A DNA stretch of 64,000 nt from Cellvibrionaceae bacterium (GCA_024707385.1 JANPZW010000004.1:248001-312000), one strand, 5' to 3'. Shown: positions 18,164-28,325, numbered from the stretch's first letter. Notes: a model not told the origin generated them from the letters alone. Numbers and translations are program-made.

Positions 18164-18865
18164 ATGAAGACTTTCACGGATTACGCTCAAGAAAAGCTTA
18201 TCGATTTGTTCAACAATCATGACCATGAAGTTGGTAGTGAGCTGAAAAAGCTAGAGCCCGAAAAATACAAAGATTATAAGTCCACCGATTGTATTACCTA
18301 TGCGCTAAATGTAATTAGCCACGCTTTTAGGAGCATTGGCGATGAAGGTTCTGCTAAGCGAGTATGGTCGCTTGGCAAAAAAGGATCTGAGCTCGCGCAG
18401 TATTTAGTGAGCCAACATGGTTGGAGAGGGATTTATATCAATCCAGACCTCAAACATCCCCTTGATGCAGATGCAGAGCACGTTTACACCGGAATTCTTG
18501 CTGAGCAAAAATGCCTTTATTACGGAATCCCTCTTTCTTACAAAGTTGCCAATTACTTTCCGACCCCAGCGAACCACCCTGCGTTTAAAAAGTTAAATAA
18601 AGCTTCCGGAAGTACTCAATTAAATACTATAGACATCGCGAGTTTAAAGTCCGTAAGGTTTGGCTTCGGAATATCTCGCGGAGGACGGCATACCTGGGTT
18701 TTTTCAAAAGGTAAAGTCTATGAAGTACATTGGGAGTCTGTCGGGAAAGGTTTGTATGATGCAACTCCTCTCAATGAATTTGGCTGGCTTAGCGGGGCTA
18801 TGGTAATTCCCATCGATCAAGCCGCAATGGTCGCTGCTTCAGCCAAGCTTAAATGTGGCAATTAG
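18164..18865 (+). CDS. Unknown protein with possible Cys/His hydrolase motifs
   Basis: A 233-residue product from the ATG that follows AAGGA. I recognise no family with confidence. It has STDCITYALNVISHAF early and GFGISRGGRHTWVFSKGKVYEVHWE late: a cysteine at the start of a helix, then a histidine and an acidic residue on strands, as in NlpC/P60-type amidases and papain-like peptidases. There is no signal peptide. The next gene encodes a small lipoprotein. That arrangement resembles cell-wall amidase effectors with periplasmic immunity proteins, but no secretion genes are nearby and the idea rests on motif order only. Composition is more AT-rich than the flanking operons, which suggests transfer. 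Confidence 0.5.
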   Translation: MKTFTDYAQEKLIDLFNNHDHEVGSELKKLEPEKYKDYKSTDCITYALNVISHAFRSIGDEGSAKRVWSLGKKGSELAQYLVSQHGWRGIYINPDLKHPLDADAEHVYTGILAEQKCLYYGIPLSYKVANYFPTPANHPAFKKLNKASGSTQLNTIDIASLKSVRFGFGISRGGRHTWVFSKGKVYEVHWESVGKGLYDATPLNEFGWLSGAMVIPIDQAAMVAASAKLKCGN

Positions 18866-18866
18866 T

Positions 18867-19263
18867 ATGCTCAGATACCTATTAATTTTGGTGTTTTTTT
18901 TTCATATCCGGCTGCGCCAGTGTCAGCAAACTCAATCCGAATTGGATAGTCATGAGTTACTCGGACTTCGGTCCCCAGGTGATCGCGCACGAAATCATTG
19001 GTATGGAATGGTGGCAGTGGCAGGATCACGGCGATTCGATTGATCGAGAGTATGCGATACAAGTAGTTGTATACCAGGGAGTATCAAATGAGGCGGTTAG
19101 GCAGGAGTTTCCTGTGGAGCCTGAAAGACAAATTGACTATCGATACCTTGAGTACCAGCGAGCCTTGGATTATCTGGATGAGAAAATCGATGAGGACGTT
19201 ATGGAAAACGTAACTGAAAAATTGAAAAGTACCCGAGAAAAAATTAAAGCTCACTTCAATTAG
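18867..19263 (+). CDS. Small lipoprotein downstream of the Cys/His protein (frameshifted)
   Basis: An ATG at 18867, directly after the preceding stop, begins MLRYLLILVFF. With one T removed from the T9 run at 18894-18902 it continues FISGCASVSKLNPNW, a clear lipoprotein signal with lipobox ISGC, joined to the 104-residue acidic remainder that ends EKLKSTREKIKAHFN. The corrected product is about 131 residues. Without the correction only the C-terminal part from MSYSDFGPQ is open. I know no family. Being periplasmic and coupled to the preceding gene, it could be an inhibitor or immunity partner; this is inference. Confidence 0.6.
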
Positions 19264-19278
19264 CAGTAGGTTACAAAT

Positions 19279-19305
19279 GCGATGGCTCGAAGAGCCGGCC
19301 ATCGC
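19279..19305. terminator. Hairpin between convergent genes
   Basis: GCGATGGC (19279-19286) pairs with GCCATCGC (19298-19305), and a nested GGCTC/GAGCC can compete with it. No U-tract follows on either strand, so termination is possible but not shown. Confidence 0.4.
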
Positions 19306-19378
19306 TTCCGGGTTTGCGCGGCCGCGAGCACGGGCGGGCTCGTCTGCTTAGCTGCTCGCGCTCCCGTCGAAACCAATT

Positions 19379-20824
19379 TTAAAAACTCAAACTCAACTGC
19401 GCATTCCCGGCATGAGCTTCCCAACCTCCACCCAGGGCTTTATAAACCGCAATCAGGTTGAGCAGTAATTGGGTTTCGCTTTGGGCGAGTTGGGCGTTGA
19501 AATCGAGTTGGGAGCGCTCGGCGTCGAGCACGTTGATAAAGTCGCCGCTGCCGATTTCGAATTTCTGTCGCGCCAAACGGGCGGCCTGGGTGCTGGCGCG
19601 GGCGGCTTGTTGCAGGGTTGCGCGGCGTTCTTCTTCGCGACTGAAATTCTGCAGGGCGTTGTCGGTTTCCTCCAGGGCGCGCTGCACGCTCAATTCAAAT
19701 TCCGCCAGACGCGCTTGCGCCCGGGCGTCGGCAGCGTCGATATGCGCCTGCACCCGTCCCAGATCAAATGCCGCCCAGCGAATACTCGGCGCAAACACAA
19801 AGGTTTTTGTCGGCTCCTCGCCGAGGCGCGACCATTCGGTGGACAGATACCCGAGGCTGCCATCCAGGCTAATGCGCGGATACAGATCCGCCACCCGCAC
19901 GTTGTATTCCGCCACCGCGCCTTTTAATGCCTGTTCCGCAGCCTGAATATCCGGCCGGCGTTGCAGCAGGCTGAGGGGGTCACCCACCGCCAGAGTGGTG
20001 GGCAGTGATGGCAATGGTTGTGCTGTGGCGAGACGTATTCGCAGAGTTTCCGGCGCTGCGCCACTCAATACCGCGAGCCGGTTGATATCCGAATCAATGC
20101 GCGCGTGCAGCGTGGGAATGGCGGCGCGGGTCAATTCCAATTGCGCCTCCGCGCGGGCGCTGTCCAATTGATCGCCGCGCCCCACTTCAACAAATCGCTG
20201 GGTGAGGGCGAGACTCTCGCCCTGAATGCGAGCGCTGTCCTGCGCTACCTGCAGCAAATATTGATGGCCACGCAGGCTGATATAAGTCGCCGCCACTTCC
20301 GCTGCGACACTCACATGTGCGCCGCGCAGCTCGGCCTCGCGGGCGGCGAGTTGGGCTTTGTTTAACCGCACCTGATTATGCACGCGGCCGAACAGATCCA
20401 CCTCCCAGCTGGCGTCAAAGCCGGCTTGGAAGGTTTCGCTGATGGTCTCTGCGTTGGCGGCCAGCAGATCTTCACTGGTTTTTTCCCGCCGACCGGCTAC
20501 TTTCGCCCGCACCGATGGCAATCGACCGAGTTGGGTATTGCGCAAGAGCGCGCGCGCCTCCGCAAGAGATGCCTGGGCGATGCGAATATCGTGGTTGCGC
20601 GCCAGCGCGTCGCCAACCAGTTGTTTCAGGGTTGCATCGTCCAATTGCGCCCACCAGGCGGCGATAGGTTGTTGTGTGTGGCTTCCGGCCACCAAATTAA
20701 ATTGCTCGGGCAGATGGAGCTGCGCCTGTTGCGGCGCCTTGTCCACATTTTTAAAACCGCTGCACGCGGCCAGCAGTGTTGTCAGAGCCAGTGCCGGAAC
20801 CGCAATCAATAAACGCGACTTCAT
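19379..20824 (-). CDS. RND efflux outer-membrane lipoprotein (NodT/OprM family)
   Basis: A 481-residue protein with a lipoprotein signal (LLAAC, cysteine 21). Two outer-membrane-efflux repeats are visible: WWAQLDDATLKQLVGDALARNHDIRIAQ at the start of the first, and RRPDIQAAEQALKGAVAEYNVRVADLYPRISL at the start of the second, which are the classic NodT motifs. It forms the trimeric outer-membrane channel. Its ATG overlaps the corrected stop of the RND pump gene (ATGA), and the order adaptor-pump-channel shows one operon controlled by the divergent TetR gene. Confidence 0.93.
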   Translation of the reverse strand: MKSRLLIAVPALALTTLLAACSGFKNVDKAPQQAQLHLPEQFNLVAGSHTQQPIAAWWAQLDDATLKQLVGDALARNHDIRIAQASLAEARALLRNTQLGRLPSVRAKVAGRREKTSEDLLAANAETISETFQAGFDASWEVDLFGRVHNQVRLNKAQLAAREAELRGAHVSVAAEVAATYISLRGHQYLLQVAQDSARIQGESLALTQRFVEVGRGDQLDSARAEAQLELTRAAIPTLHARIDSDINRLAVLSGAAPETLRIRLATAQPLPSLPTTLAVGDPLSLLQRRPDIQAAEQALKGAVAEYNVRVADLYPRISLDGSLGYLSTEWSRLGEEPTKTFVFAPSIRWAAFDLGRVQAHIDAADARAQARLAEFELSVQRALEETDNALQNFSREEERRATLQQAARASTQAARLARQKFEIGSGDFINVLDAERSQLDFNAQLAQSETQLLLNLIAVYKALGGGWEAHAGNAQLSLSF

Positions 20825-23800
20825 AGATGTGCTCCTGTTGTTGCTGATGAGGCTGTTGCTGACGGTGCTGCAGTTGAGGGTGCGGAAAATTCCGCGCTGC
20901 CCGGAATGTAATAACTGCGATTACCCTCCAGTTTGCGCAGCAGCACATAAAAAGATCGGCGTAAAAAACAGACCGAAAAAGGTTACGCCCAACATGCCGG
21001 AAAATACCGCTATCCCCATGACGTTGCGCATCTCTGCGCCGGCGCCGGTGGAGAATACCATTGGCACTACGCCCATGATAAAAGCGAAGGACGTCATCAA
21101 AATCGGCCGCAATCTCATGCGGCTGGCAGTGATCGCCGCCTGATAAGTTGCCATGCCGCGCTGTTCCAATTCGCGGGCAAATTCCACAATCAAAATGGCA
21201 TTTTTACTGGCGAGCCCGGCGAGTACGAACAAACTGATCTGGGTAAAAATGTTGTTATCCCCGCCGGTAATCCACACACCGAACAGCGCAGACAGGATCG
21301 ACAACGGCACTATGGAAATCACGATCAGCGGCAGCGCCAGACTTTCGTATTGCGCTGCGAGTACCAGGAAAACCAGCAGCAAACACAAAGGGAAAATATA
21401 AATCGCCGTATTGCCGGACAGCACTTGCTGATAGGTCAGGTCGGTCCATTCGAACACCATGCCGGGCGGCAAGGTCTCGGCGAGGATTTCACTGATTGCA
21501 TCCTGCGCCTGACCGCTGGAATAACCGGGTGCGGCGTTGCCGTTCAAATCCGCAGCTAGATAACCGTTGTAGTGGGTGGCACTTTCAGGGCCGTAACTCT
21601 CCTGCATGCTGAGCACTGAACCCAGTGGCACCATTTCGCCTTTGTTGTTGCGCACTTTTAAATTCAGCGCATCAGCGGAGGTGCCGCGAAATTCTGCATC
21701 CGCCTGGGCGATCACTTGATAGGTGCGGCCAAACTGGTTGAAATCATTAATGTAGAGCGAGCCCAAATAAATCTGCATCGTGTCGAATACGTCTTTGATA
21801 TTCAGTCCCAGTTGTTTGGCCTTGGTGCGATCCACATCCGCGTAGAGTTGCGGCACATTGATTTTGTAATTGGAATACACACCGACTAATTCCGGGCGCT
21901 GCCAGGCTTTCTGCTGCACCTGGGTGACGACTTCGGCGAGTTTTTCGTAACCCAATCCGGCGCGGTCCTCGATCTGCAATTTAAATCCGCCGGTGGTACC
22001 GAGCCCGCGCACGGGTGGCGGTGGAAAAATCGCGATAAACGCTTCTTCGATGCCGGCGTATTTCGCCTGCAGTTTCTGCGCTATAGCGCCGGCGGAAAAG
22101 AGCTTCGCCGGTGCGTTCGTCAAAGGAATCCAAAGTGAGAAAAACAATTCCGGCGCTGGCGCTATTGGTGAAGCCGTTGATGCTCAAGCCGGGGAATTGC
22201 ACCGAACTTTCCACGCCCGGTTCCGCCAGACCGATTTCACCCATTTCGCGAATCACCGCCTCTGTGCGCGCCAGAGTGGCGCCATCCGGCAACTGCGCAA
22301 AACCGATCAAATATTGTTTGTCTTGTGGCGGTACAAAACCTTTGGGAATGGTATTGAAGCCCACGCCGATAATCGCCAGCAAAAGCACATAAATGCCCAC
22401 CGCCAGAGATTTGCGCCCGAGCATTTTGCCGATGCTGGTGGAATAGTTGCCGGAACTGCGCTGAAAACTGCGGTTGAACCAGCGGAAAAAACGCCCGAAA
22501 AATTTATCCATCAGCAACGTCAGACGATCCTTGGGCGCCTCGTGGCTTTTCAATAACAAGGCGGCCAGCGCCGGGCTCAGTGTCAGTGAGTTGATCGCCG
22601 AAATCACGGTGGAAATCGCAATTGTCAGAGCGAATTGTTTGTAGAACTGACCGGTGAGCCCACTGACAAATGCAATAGGCACGAATACCGCAACCAGCGT
22701 CAGCGAAATCGCAATAATTGGGCCGCTGACTTCCTGCATGGCTTTATAGGTGGCGGCGAGCGGAGTGAGGCCTTCTTCGATATTCCGCTCGACGTTTTCC
22801 ACTACCACAATTGCATCATCCACCACTATGCCGATGGCGAGCACCAAGCCGAATAATGAAAGCGTATTGATGGAAAAGCCGAATGCCCACATCAACGCGA
22901 AAGTGCCGACGATCGATACGGGAACCGCGAGCAGGGGAATAATCGACGCGCGCCAGGTTTGTAAAAATATCACCACCACAATAACCACGAGTGCGAGCGC
23001 TTCCAGCAGGGTTTTAATCACCGCTTTGATGGAGTCCTGCACAAATATGGTGGGGTCGTAGACGACGGAATAATCCACGCCCTGTGGAAATCGCTGCTTC
23101 AGCTCCGCCATGGTTTTGCGCACGCCTTCGGAAATCTGAATGGCATTGGCACCGGGCGCCTGAAAAATCGGGATGGCCACGGCGGGCTGGTTGTTGAGCA
23201 TGGAATTCAAGCTGAATTCCGCCGCGCCCAACTCGACACGCGCCACATCTTTCAAGCGGGTGATTTCGCCATTGGCGCCGGCGCGGATAATGATTTCGCC
23301 AAATTCCTCCGCATTTTCCAGCCGACCTTTGGCATTCACGGGTAATTGCACGTCGACGTAGGTGCCCACTGGCGCGCCGCCGATAATACCGGCGGCCACC
23401 TGCACATTCTGCTCGCGCACGGCGTTGGTCACGTCGCTGGCGGTGAGATTGCGCTCGGCGATTTTTTCCGGATCGAGCCAGATGCGCATGGCGTAGTCGC
23501 CGGAGCCAAACAGCCGCACCATGCCGACGCCGGCCACTTTTGCCAACTCGTCTTTCACATTCATCAAAGCGTAATTGCGCAGATAGAGTTCGTCGTAGGT
23601 TTTATCCGGCGAAATTAAATGCACCACCATGGTTAAATCCGGTGAGCTTTTTACTACGGTGACGCCGGTCTGTCGGGTGACTTCGGGCAGGCGCGGCAGC
23701 GCTTGCGACACCCGGTTCTGCACCATTTGTTGGGCGAGGTCGGGATCGGTGCCGATTTTGAAGGTCACGGTGAGTGTCATGCGCCCGTCAGTGGTGGCCT

Positions 23801-24047
23801 GGGAAAACATATACAACATGTTCTCCACGCCGCTCAGCTGTTCTTCCAGCGGGCGCGCCACGGTTTCGGCGATGACTTTGGGGTTGGCGCCGGGGTATGC
23901 GGCGTTCACTACCACCGATGGTGGTGAGACTTCCGGGTATTCGGAAATCGGTAACTGAAACATGGCGAGAAGACCTGCGATAAAAATCAGCAGGGAAATC
24001 ACGCCGGCAAAAATAGGACGGTCAACAAAAAAACGGGAAATATTCAT
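20821..24047 (-). CDS. RND inner-membrane multidrug efflux pump (AcrB/MexB type, two frameshifts)
   Basis: About 1074 residues after removing two bases. The N-terminus (MNISRFFVDRPIFAGVISLLIFIAG), VVDDAIVVVENVERN with the proton-relay aspartates in helix 4, and GFVPPQDKQYL are standard for hydrophobe/amphiphile-1 pumps. One frame break is at the A4 run 22096-22099 (with three, the protein reads GEALSAGAIAQKLQAKY). The other is at A5 20949-20953 (with four, it reads PIFYVLLRKLEGNRSYYIPG and stops at 20821). Both corrections restore family sequence, and the second restores translational coupling to the channel gene. It pumps drugs from the periplasm or inner membrane using the proton gradient. 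Confidence 0.92.
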
Positions 24048-24100
24048 AAGCGTTCCTGCTCGTTGGCTGGGCAGCGGGAGGAGGGGAGGAAAACTGGCCG

Positions 24101-25285
24101 CTATTGCACAGCCAGTTGGTTGTTGAGCGTGGTGACGCTGACGGGATTGACCACCGCGCTGGGGCGCAAATGGGAGAGGCTGTTCACTGCAATGCGCTCG
24201 CCGGCCTCAACGCCGGAGACCACCACCCGGTGCGCCTGGAAATGATTTCCCAGCGCCACCTCGCGGTATTGCACCGTGTTTTGTCCGTCCACCACATAAA
24301 CGAATTTGCGGTTCTGGTTGGTGCCAATCGCGCGGTCGGGCACCAGCAGTGCGGCTTGGGTGGCGGCGGAGCCCAGGGAGATGTTGGCGTACATACCCGG
24401 CGTGAGCGCGCCATCGGTGTTGGTGAAAATGGCGCGGGCGCGAATGGTGCCGCTGGCCACGTCCAGGCGGTTGTCAAAAGCGTGGATGTGGCCGCGATAG
24501 GTCCGGCTTTCATCACTCGCCAGGGTCAACTCCACCGGCATTTCCTCCTGCTGCTGAATGCTGCGCACCGAGCGGATGTAGGTCTGCTCGTCCACATTGA
24601 ATTCCGCATAAAGACGGTCATCCGCGACTATGGTGGTCAGCACCGGGGCACTGGCGCCGGCGCCCACCACGTTGCCGACGGTGAGTTCGGCGCGCCCGGC
24701 GCGACCGCTGATGGGTGCGCGTATATAGGCATATTCCACATTCAGACGCGCTTGGTTGACCGCACTTTCCGCCGCTTTGACGCTCGCCTGGGCGACCTGG
24801 TGATCGCTGGTCGCGGTGTCGAAAATACTACGGGAAATCAGCTTGCCTTCGAGCAGCTGGCGCGCCCGCTCCAACTCATCCTTGGTGAGGCGCTCACGAG
24901 ACCGCGCGGTCGCCAGCTCGGCTTCAGCGCGCTGCAATTGTGCTTCGTGGGGCCGGGGGTCGATAACGAAGAGGGGATCGCCTTTTTGCACGAACTGACC
25001 GTCCACGAAGAGAACCTGCTCAATGGTGCCGCCTACCAGCGGTTTGATCTCGGCACTGGCGACGGGGGTAAGACGCCCGGAAAACCGCGTCCAGGTACGG
25101 ATTGCCGTTGGTGTGAGCTCGGTGACTTCAACAGTAGGGGCGGGTGTGGCTGTTGCGGTGGGATTGTCGGCGCTGGCGCCGGCGGTGTAGTAAAAAGCTC
25201 CGGCTGTACTCAGCAGGGCGGTCAGAACAAGCGGAAAAGCGCGTGATGTCAGCCTTTCCGCTGCAAACGGGGTTGGAATACGCAT
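24101..25285 (-). CDS. RND efflux periplasmic adaptor (membrane fusion protein)
   Basis: A 394-residue protein from the ATG at 25285, with GGAGA upstream. A signal sequence with hydrophobic core PLVLTALLSTAGAFYY is followed by the adaptor pattern: GRLTPVASAEIKPLVGGTIEQVLFVDGQFVQKGDPLFVIDP (lipoyl half), an alpha-hairpin coiled coil (LQRAEAELATARSRERLTKDELERARQLL), then YAYIRAPISGRAGRAELTVGNVV and the beta-barrel. It joins the RND pump to the outer-membrane channel. First gene of the operon. Confidence 0.93.
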   Translation of the reverse strand: MRIPTPFAAERLTSRAFPLVLTALLSTAGAFYYTAGASADNPTATATPAPTVEVTELTPTAIRTWTRFSGRLTPVASAEIKPLVGGTIEQVLFVDGQFVQKGDPLFVIDPRPHEAQLQRAEAELATARSRERLTKDELERARQLLEGKLISRSIFDTATSDHQVAQASVKAAESAVNQARLNVEYAYIRAPISGRAGRAELTVGNVVGAGASAPVLTTIVADDRLYAEFNVDEQTYIRSVRSIQQQEEMPVELTLASDESRTYRGHIHAFDNRLDVASGTIRARAIFTNTDGALTPGMYANISLGSAATQAALLVPDRAIGTNQNRKFVYVVDGQNTVQYREVALGNHFQAHRVVVSGVEAGERIAVNSLSHLRPSAVVNPVSVTTLNNQLAVQ

Positions 25286-25368
25286 GAAACTGTCTCCTGA
25301 AAAAAACGAACAGCTGGTTTGAAACCTGCCAGCTTCCTGGTGGTGGTGAAGAGTGGTTTGGATCATAC

Positions 25369-25382
25369 ATACCGGTTGGTAT
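25369..25382. promoter_or_regulatory. Putative TetR operator upstream of the RND operon
   Basis: ATACCGGTTGGTAT is an inverted repeat (ATACC/GGTAT) 84 bases upstream of the adaptor start. A related word, AAACCGGTCGGTCT, lies at 25562-25575 upstream of the divergent TetR gene. The shared ACCGGTYGGT core at both promoters suggests the two operators of that repressor. Confidence 0.6.
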
Positions 25383-25561
25383 GCTGGTCAATTAGGCAAA
25401 TGCAAAAAAATGTATGGCGCCTGATTCGAGAAGTTGTGAGCGTTGCGGATAAATAACAGGTGGCGCGGTGTCAGATATGGCGCTGGCTTGCTATTTATGT
25501 GGTCAGCGATTACTTTTTACGCCGTTTTGACCACAAGACATATCGATGCGCAGCATAATGC

Positions 25562-25575
25562 AAACCGGTCGGTCT
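25562..25575. promoter_or_regulatory. Putative second TetR operator, upstream of tetR
   Basis: AAACCGGTCGGTCT shares the ACCGGTYGGT core with the site at 25369-25382 and lies 33 bases before the TetR start, where it would allow autoregulation. It is less symmetric than the first site. Confidence 0.5.
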
Positions 25576-25607
25576 TTTGGTTCCGCCCTTGAATGTTGAG
25601 ATGAACT

Positions 25608-26252
25608 ATGTCCGCTGAAGAAACCCGCCACCGTTTGTTGGAAACTGCCTTGGAGCTGATCTGGCAGAGCAACTACAACTCGGTCGGGGTCAATGAAATC
25701 TGCAAACAGGCCGGGGTGACCAAGGGCGGCTTCTACCATCACTTTGAATCCAAAGCCCATTTGTTCTGCGCTGCGAGCGAGCACTATTGGGACAATATCA
25801 AGCGCGAACTCGATACGGTTCTGTCACCGGTCAACACGCCCCTGGAGCAGCTCGAAAACCTGATCCTTTTTATATTCCGCAATAAATTCAATGCCGAAAG
25901 CGCTTGTGTGCGCGGCTCGCCATTCTTCAGCGCCGGCCTGCAAACCGGCTGCGAAGAACCCATGATCAACGACAGTCTGCAGAAAATGTCGCAGAACGGG
26001 GTCAAGTACAACCTTGCGCTGGTGCGCTCGCTGATGGCGGGAGGTTATCTGGAAGGCGAGGTGGAAGCGGAGAGAGTGGCGCGGCTGTTGAGTCAGTATG
26101 TGCAAGGGCTCGCCGGCTTTGCGCGGGTCAACGGCTGCCCTTGTCTGGAAACCTCGCGCAAGGATATCGCCGAGGCGTTTTACCGCCTTACAGGCTTGAA
26201 GCGCGAATACTGGTTCGCCACTCCGCCCACCTGGGGCACCTGCAAAGCCTGA
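25608..26252 (+). CDS. TetR-family transcriptional regulator of the RND operon
   Basis: A 214-residue protein. Residues 5-50 form a TetR helix-turn-helix (ETRHRLLETALELIWQSNYNSVGVNEICKQAGVTKGGFYHHFESKAHLF). The C-terminal part has a cysteine-containing segment (ACVRGSPFFSAGLQTGCEEP) typical of the AcuR/NemR-like branch. It is divergent from the RND efflux operon with paired operator-like repeats between them, so it is probably its ligand-responsive repressor. Confidence 0.9.
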   Translation: MSAEETRHRLLETALELIWQSNYNSVGVNEICKQAGVTKGGFYHHFESKAHLFCAASEHYWDNIKRELDTVLSPVNTPLEQLENLILFIFRNKFNAESACVRGSPFFSAGLQTGCEEPMINDSLQKMSQNGVKYNLALVRSLMAGGYLEGEVEAERVARLLSQYVQGLAGFARVNGCPCLETSRKDIAEAFYRLTGLKREYWFATPPTWGTCKA

Positions 26253-26266
26253 TCTTCCTGGGTTCC

Positions 26267-26288
26267 GGCCGCCGGCGTCCCGGCGGCC
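26267..26288. terminator. Strong GC-rich hairpin between convergent tetR and TSUP genes
   Basis: GGCCGCCGG (26267-26275) and CCGGCGGCC (26280-26288) form a perfect nine-pair stem with a four-base loop. It lacks a U-tract on both sides; it may still separate the two convergent transcripts. Confidence 0.45.
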
Positions 26289-26291
26289 CGT

Positions 26292-27095
26292 TCAGATCAC
26301 CGTCCGCAACATCTGCAGCGCCAGCAGCAGGGACAGAATTCCAAAGAGCTTTTTCAACAGTTTCACCGGCAGGCGGTGCGCCATGCGCGCGCCCATTGGA
26401 GCGGTTATCAAGCTGAGAGCGGCGATACTCACAACCGCCGGCCAGTAAATAAACCCCAGGGTAAAAGCGGGCAAACCGGGTATCTGCCAGCCGTTGGCGA
26501 GATAACCCAGGGCGCCGGCCAGGGCGACCGGCAGGCCGACCGCGGCGGAAGTGCCTATGGCCACGGGAACGGCGACATTGCACCAGGCGAGAAACGGCAC
26601 CGTGAGGGAGCCACCGCCGATGGCCACCAGGGCCGATATGCCGCCGATACCGACGCCAGCACCACTGAGGCCGACCGTGCCCGGCAGTTGTCGCGAGGCT
26701 TTGGGTTTGCGGTCGATAAACAACTGCAACGCCACAAACGCCATAAATACCGAAAAGAAAATCGCCAGGGGTTTTGCTGCGATAACGCTGGCGAAAAAGG
26801 TCGCGGTAAAAGTGCCGAGGAGAATACCGGGGGTCATGCGCACCACCACCGGCCATAAAACGGCGCCGTGTTGATGGTGAGCCCGCAGGCTGGCGAGCGC
26901 GGTGGGGACTATGGCTGCCATGGAGGTGGCGAGCGCCAGATGCACAAGGTGCTCAGCGGGAAAGCCCTGCGCCACAAACAGCATCGTCAACACCGGCACC
27001 ATCACACCGCCGCCGCCAATGCCGAACATCCCTGCCAAGAGTCCAACCATTGCGCCCAGGCCGGCATAGGCCAGCAACCACTGTATTTCCAGCAT
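26292..27095 (-). CDS. TSUP/TauE-SafE family transporter
   Basis: A 267-residue membrane protein with about eight helices and the internally repeated TauE motif: GLLAGMFGIGGGGVMVPVL in the first half and GIGGISALVAIGGGSLTVPFL in the second. The family exports sulfite, sulfoacetate or other small organosulfur anions; the substrate here is unknown. It lies 41 bases downstream of the HPP gene on the same strand and may be cotranscribed. Confidence 0.88.
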   Translation of the reverse strand: MLEIQWLLAYAGLGAMVGLLAGMFGIGGGGVMVPVLTMLFVAQGFPAEHLVHLALATSMAAIVPTALASLRAHHQHGAVLWPVVVRMTPGILLGTFTATFFASVIAAKPLAIFFSVFMAFVALQLFIDRKPKASRQLPGTVGLSGAGVGIGGISALVAIGGGSLTVPFLAWCNVAVPVAIGTSAAVGLPVALAGALGYLANGWQIPGLPAFTLGFIYWPAVVSIAALSLITAPMGARMAHRLPVKLLKKLFGILSLLLALQMLRTVI

Positions 27096-27136
27096 TTTTC
27101 CTCTCTTGTTTGTGGGCTCTTGTGCGGATGCGCTGC

Positions 27137-28099
27137 TCAGGATTCGCCGGTCACTTTGATCCAGCGCCCGTTCTGCGGTGCAACTTCAAATCGCGCCCAC
27201 TGGCGAAAATCATCGCGCGAGCAGATGCCCGTATCGTAGGCGCCGTCACCGGCCATAACTTTATAGATCACCCGGTCTTTGCTGTCGTCGTTGCCGCTGT
27301 CATCCAACACTTGGCGGATGCTCCACAGATTGCCCAGTTTGCCGTTGCTGTAAAAATGCCCTGCGGTGATGTTTTCCGGGTGGGTGATATTTTTCTCCGC
27401 GTGTTGCTTCGCCAATTCCAACAGCTCGGTAAGGCTCTCCGCCGTAATGTCCATATAGGAATCCAGCTGCTCCATGGCCGCGGCGAAGTCCTCCTGGGTC
27501 AGTTCGAATTGTCTCTCCGCCGGTTTGACCGGTTTGGTTTTGCGCCGGCGGGTGAGGTGGGCCGGGTAGCGGCGCCAGGCAAATAAGCCATTGAACAGAA
27601 TTGCCGCCGTCATTATGGCGGCGACATTCAGCAGAATGGGCGTCAGCAGATAAAGGTAGCCGAGCGCGTGTATATCCGGTCCGCCGATCACCGCGCCGAG
27701 CGCGGTGGCACCGCCGGGCGGGTGAATGCAGCGCAGGTAGTGCATGGCAGCCACCGCCAGACCCACCGCCAAAGCACTGGTCCAGAAATACTCCGGGAAC
27801 AGGCGCTGGCAGGTGACGCCGATAAAGGCGGATAGCACGTGCCCGCCGATCACCGCCCAGGGTTGTGACAGGGCGCCGTGGGGCACCGCAAACAGCAGCA
27901 CGGCGCTGGCGCCCATGGAAGTCACCAGCAGGACAGTGCCGGGACCCTCGCCGCAGATCAGCAGCGAAACACTGCAGACGGCGAGTATGCCTACCAGTCC
28001 ACCCAGACCGGAAATGAGCTTTTCCGCATGACTGGTGGTGTTGCGCTCCACGCCGAGGAGGGCGCGCAGTTCGTGAAGCAGAAAGCTGTATCGATGCAT
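27137..28099 (-). CDS. HPP family membrane protein
   Basis: A 320-residue product if translation begins at MHRYSFLLHELRALLG (28099); an upstream start would add 29 basic residues with no family likeness. Four hydrophobic helices lie in residues 35-180, and RCIHPPGGATALGAVIGG carries the HPP motif that names the family (PF04982). Cyanobacterial relatives transport nitrite. The C-terminal 130 residues are soluble and end in AGDGAYDTGICSRDDFRQWARFEV, which I do not recognise as a standard CBS pair. Possible operon with TSUP. Confidence 0.8.
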   Translation of the reverse strand: MHRYSFLLHELRALLGVERNTTSHAEKLISGLGGLVGILAVCSVSLLICGEGPGTVLLVTSMGASAVLLFAVPHGALSQPWAVIGGHVLSAFIGVTCQRLFPEYFWTSALAVGLAVAAMHYLRCIHPPGGATALGAVIGGPDIHALGYLYLLTPILLNVAAIMTAAILFNGLFAWRRYPAHLTRRRKTKPVKPAERQFELTQEDFAAAMEQLDSYMDITAESLTELLELAKQHAEKNITHPENITAGHFYSNGKLGNLWSIRQVLDDSGNDDSKDRVIYKVMAGDGAYDTGICSRDDFRQWARFEVAPQNGRWIKVTGES

Positions 28100-28226
28100 G
28101 AGAAGTCGCAGGAAACGGGATGGCAGCGGCCGTCGGGCGCTGGGCAAGAAAGGGGCGGATTCTATCAACTTCAGATGAGAACGCACAAAGAGAGGGCAGG
28201 CTGCTGCGCAATCTTTTGGGTTAAGT

Positions 28227-28251
28227 GCAAATAATAATAAATATCATTTGC
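28227..28251. promoter_or_regulatory. Fur-box-like palindrome upstream of the first TonB receptor
   Basis: A 25-base AT-rich near-palindrome begins GCAAAT, ends ATTTGC, and has an AATAATAAATATCAT core resembling the Fur consensus. It lies 75 bases before the siderophore receptor start, so iron repression is likely. Confidence 0.65.
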
Positions 28252-28325
28252 GATTAGATTTGGCGGGGATTATGATCGCGCCAAATTACACACACCACTT
28301 CTTTTGACGTTTCCTTGGGGGTTAT

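Noticed and set aside
22635..23618. Plus-strand frames opposite the RND pump
   Set aside because: They are shadows of a well-supported gene on the other strand.
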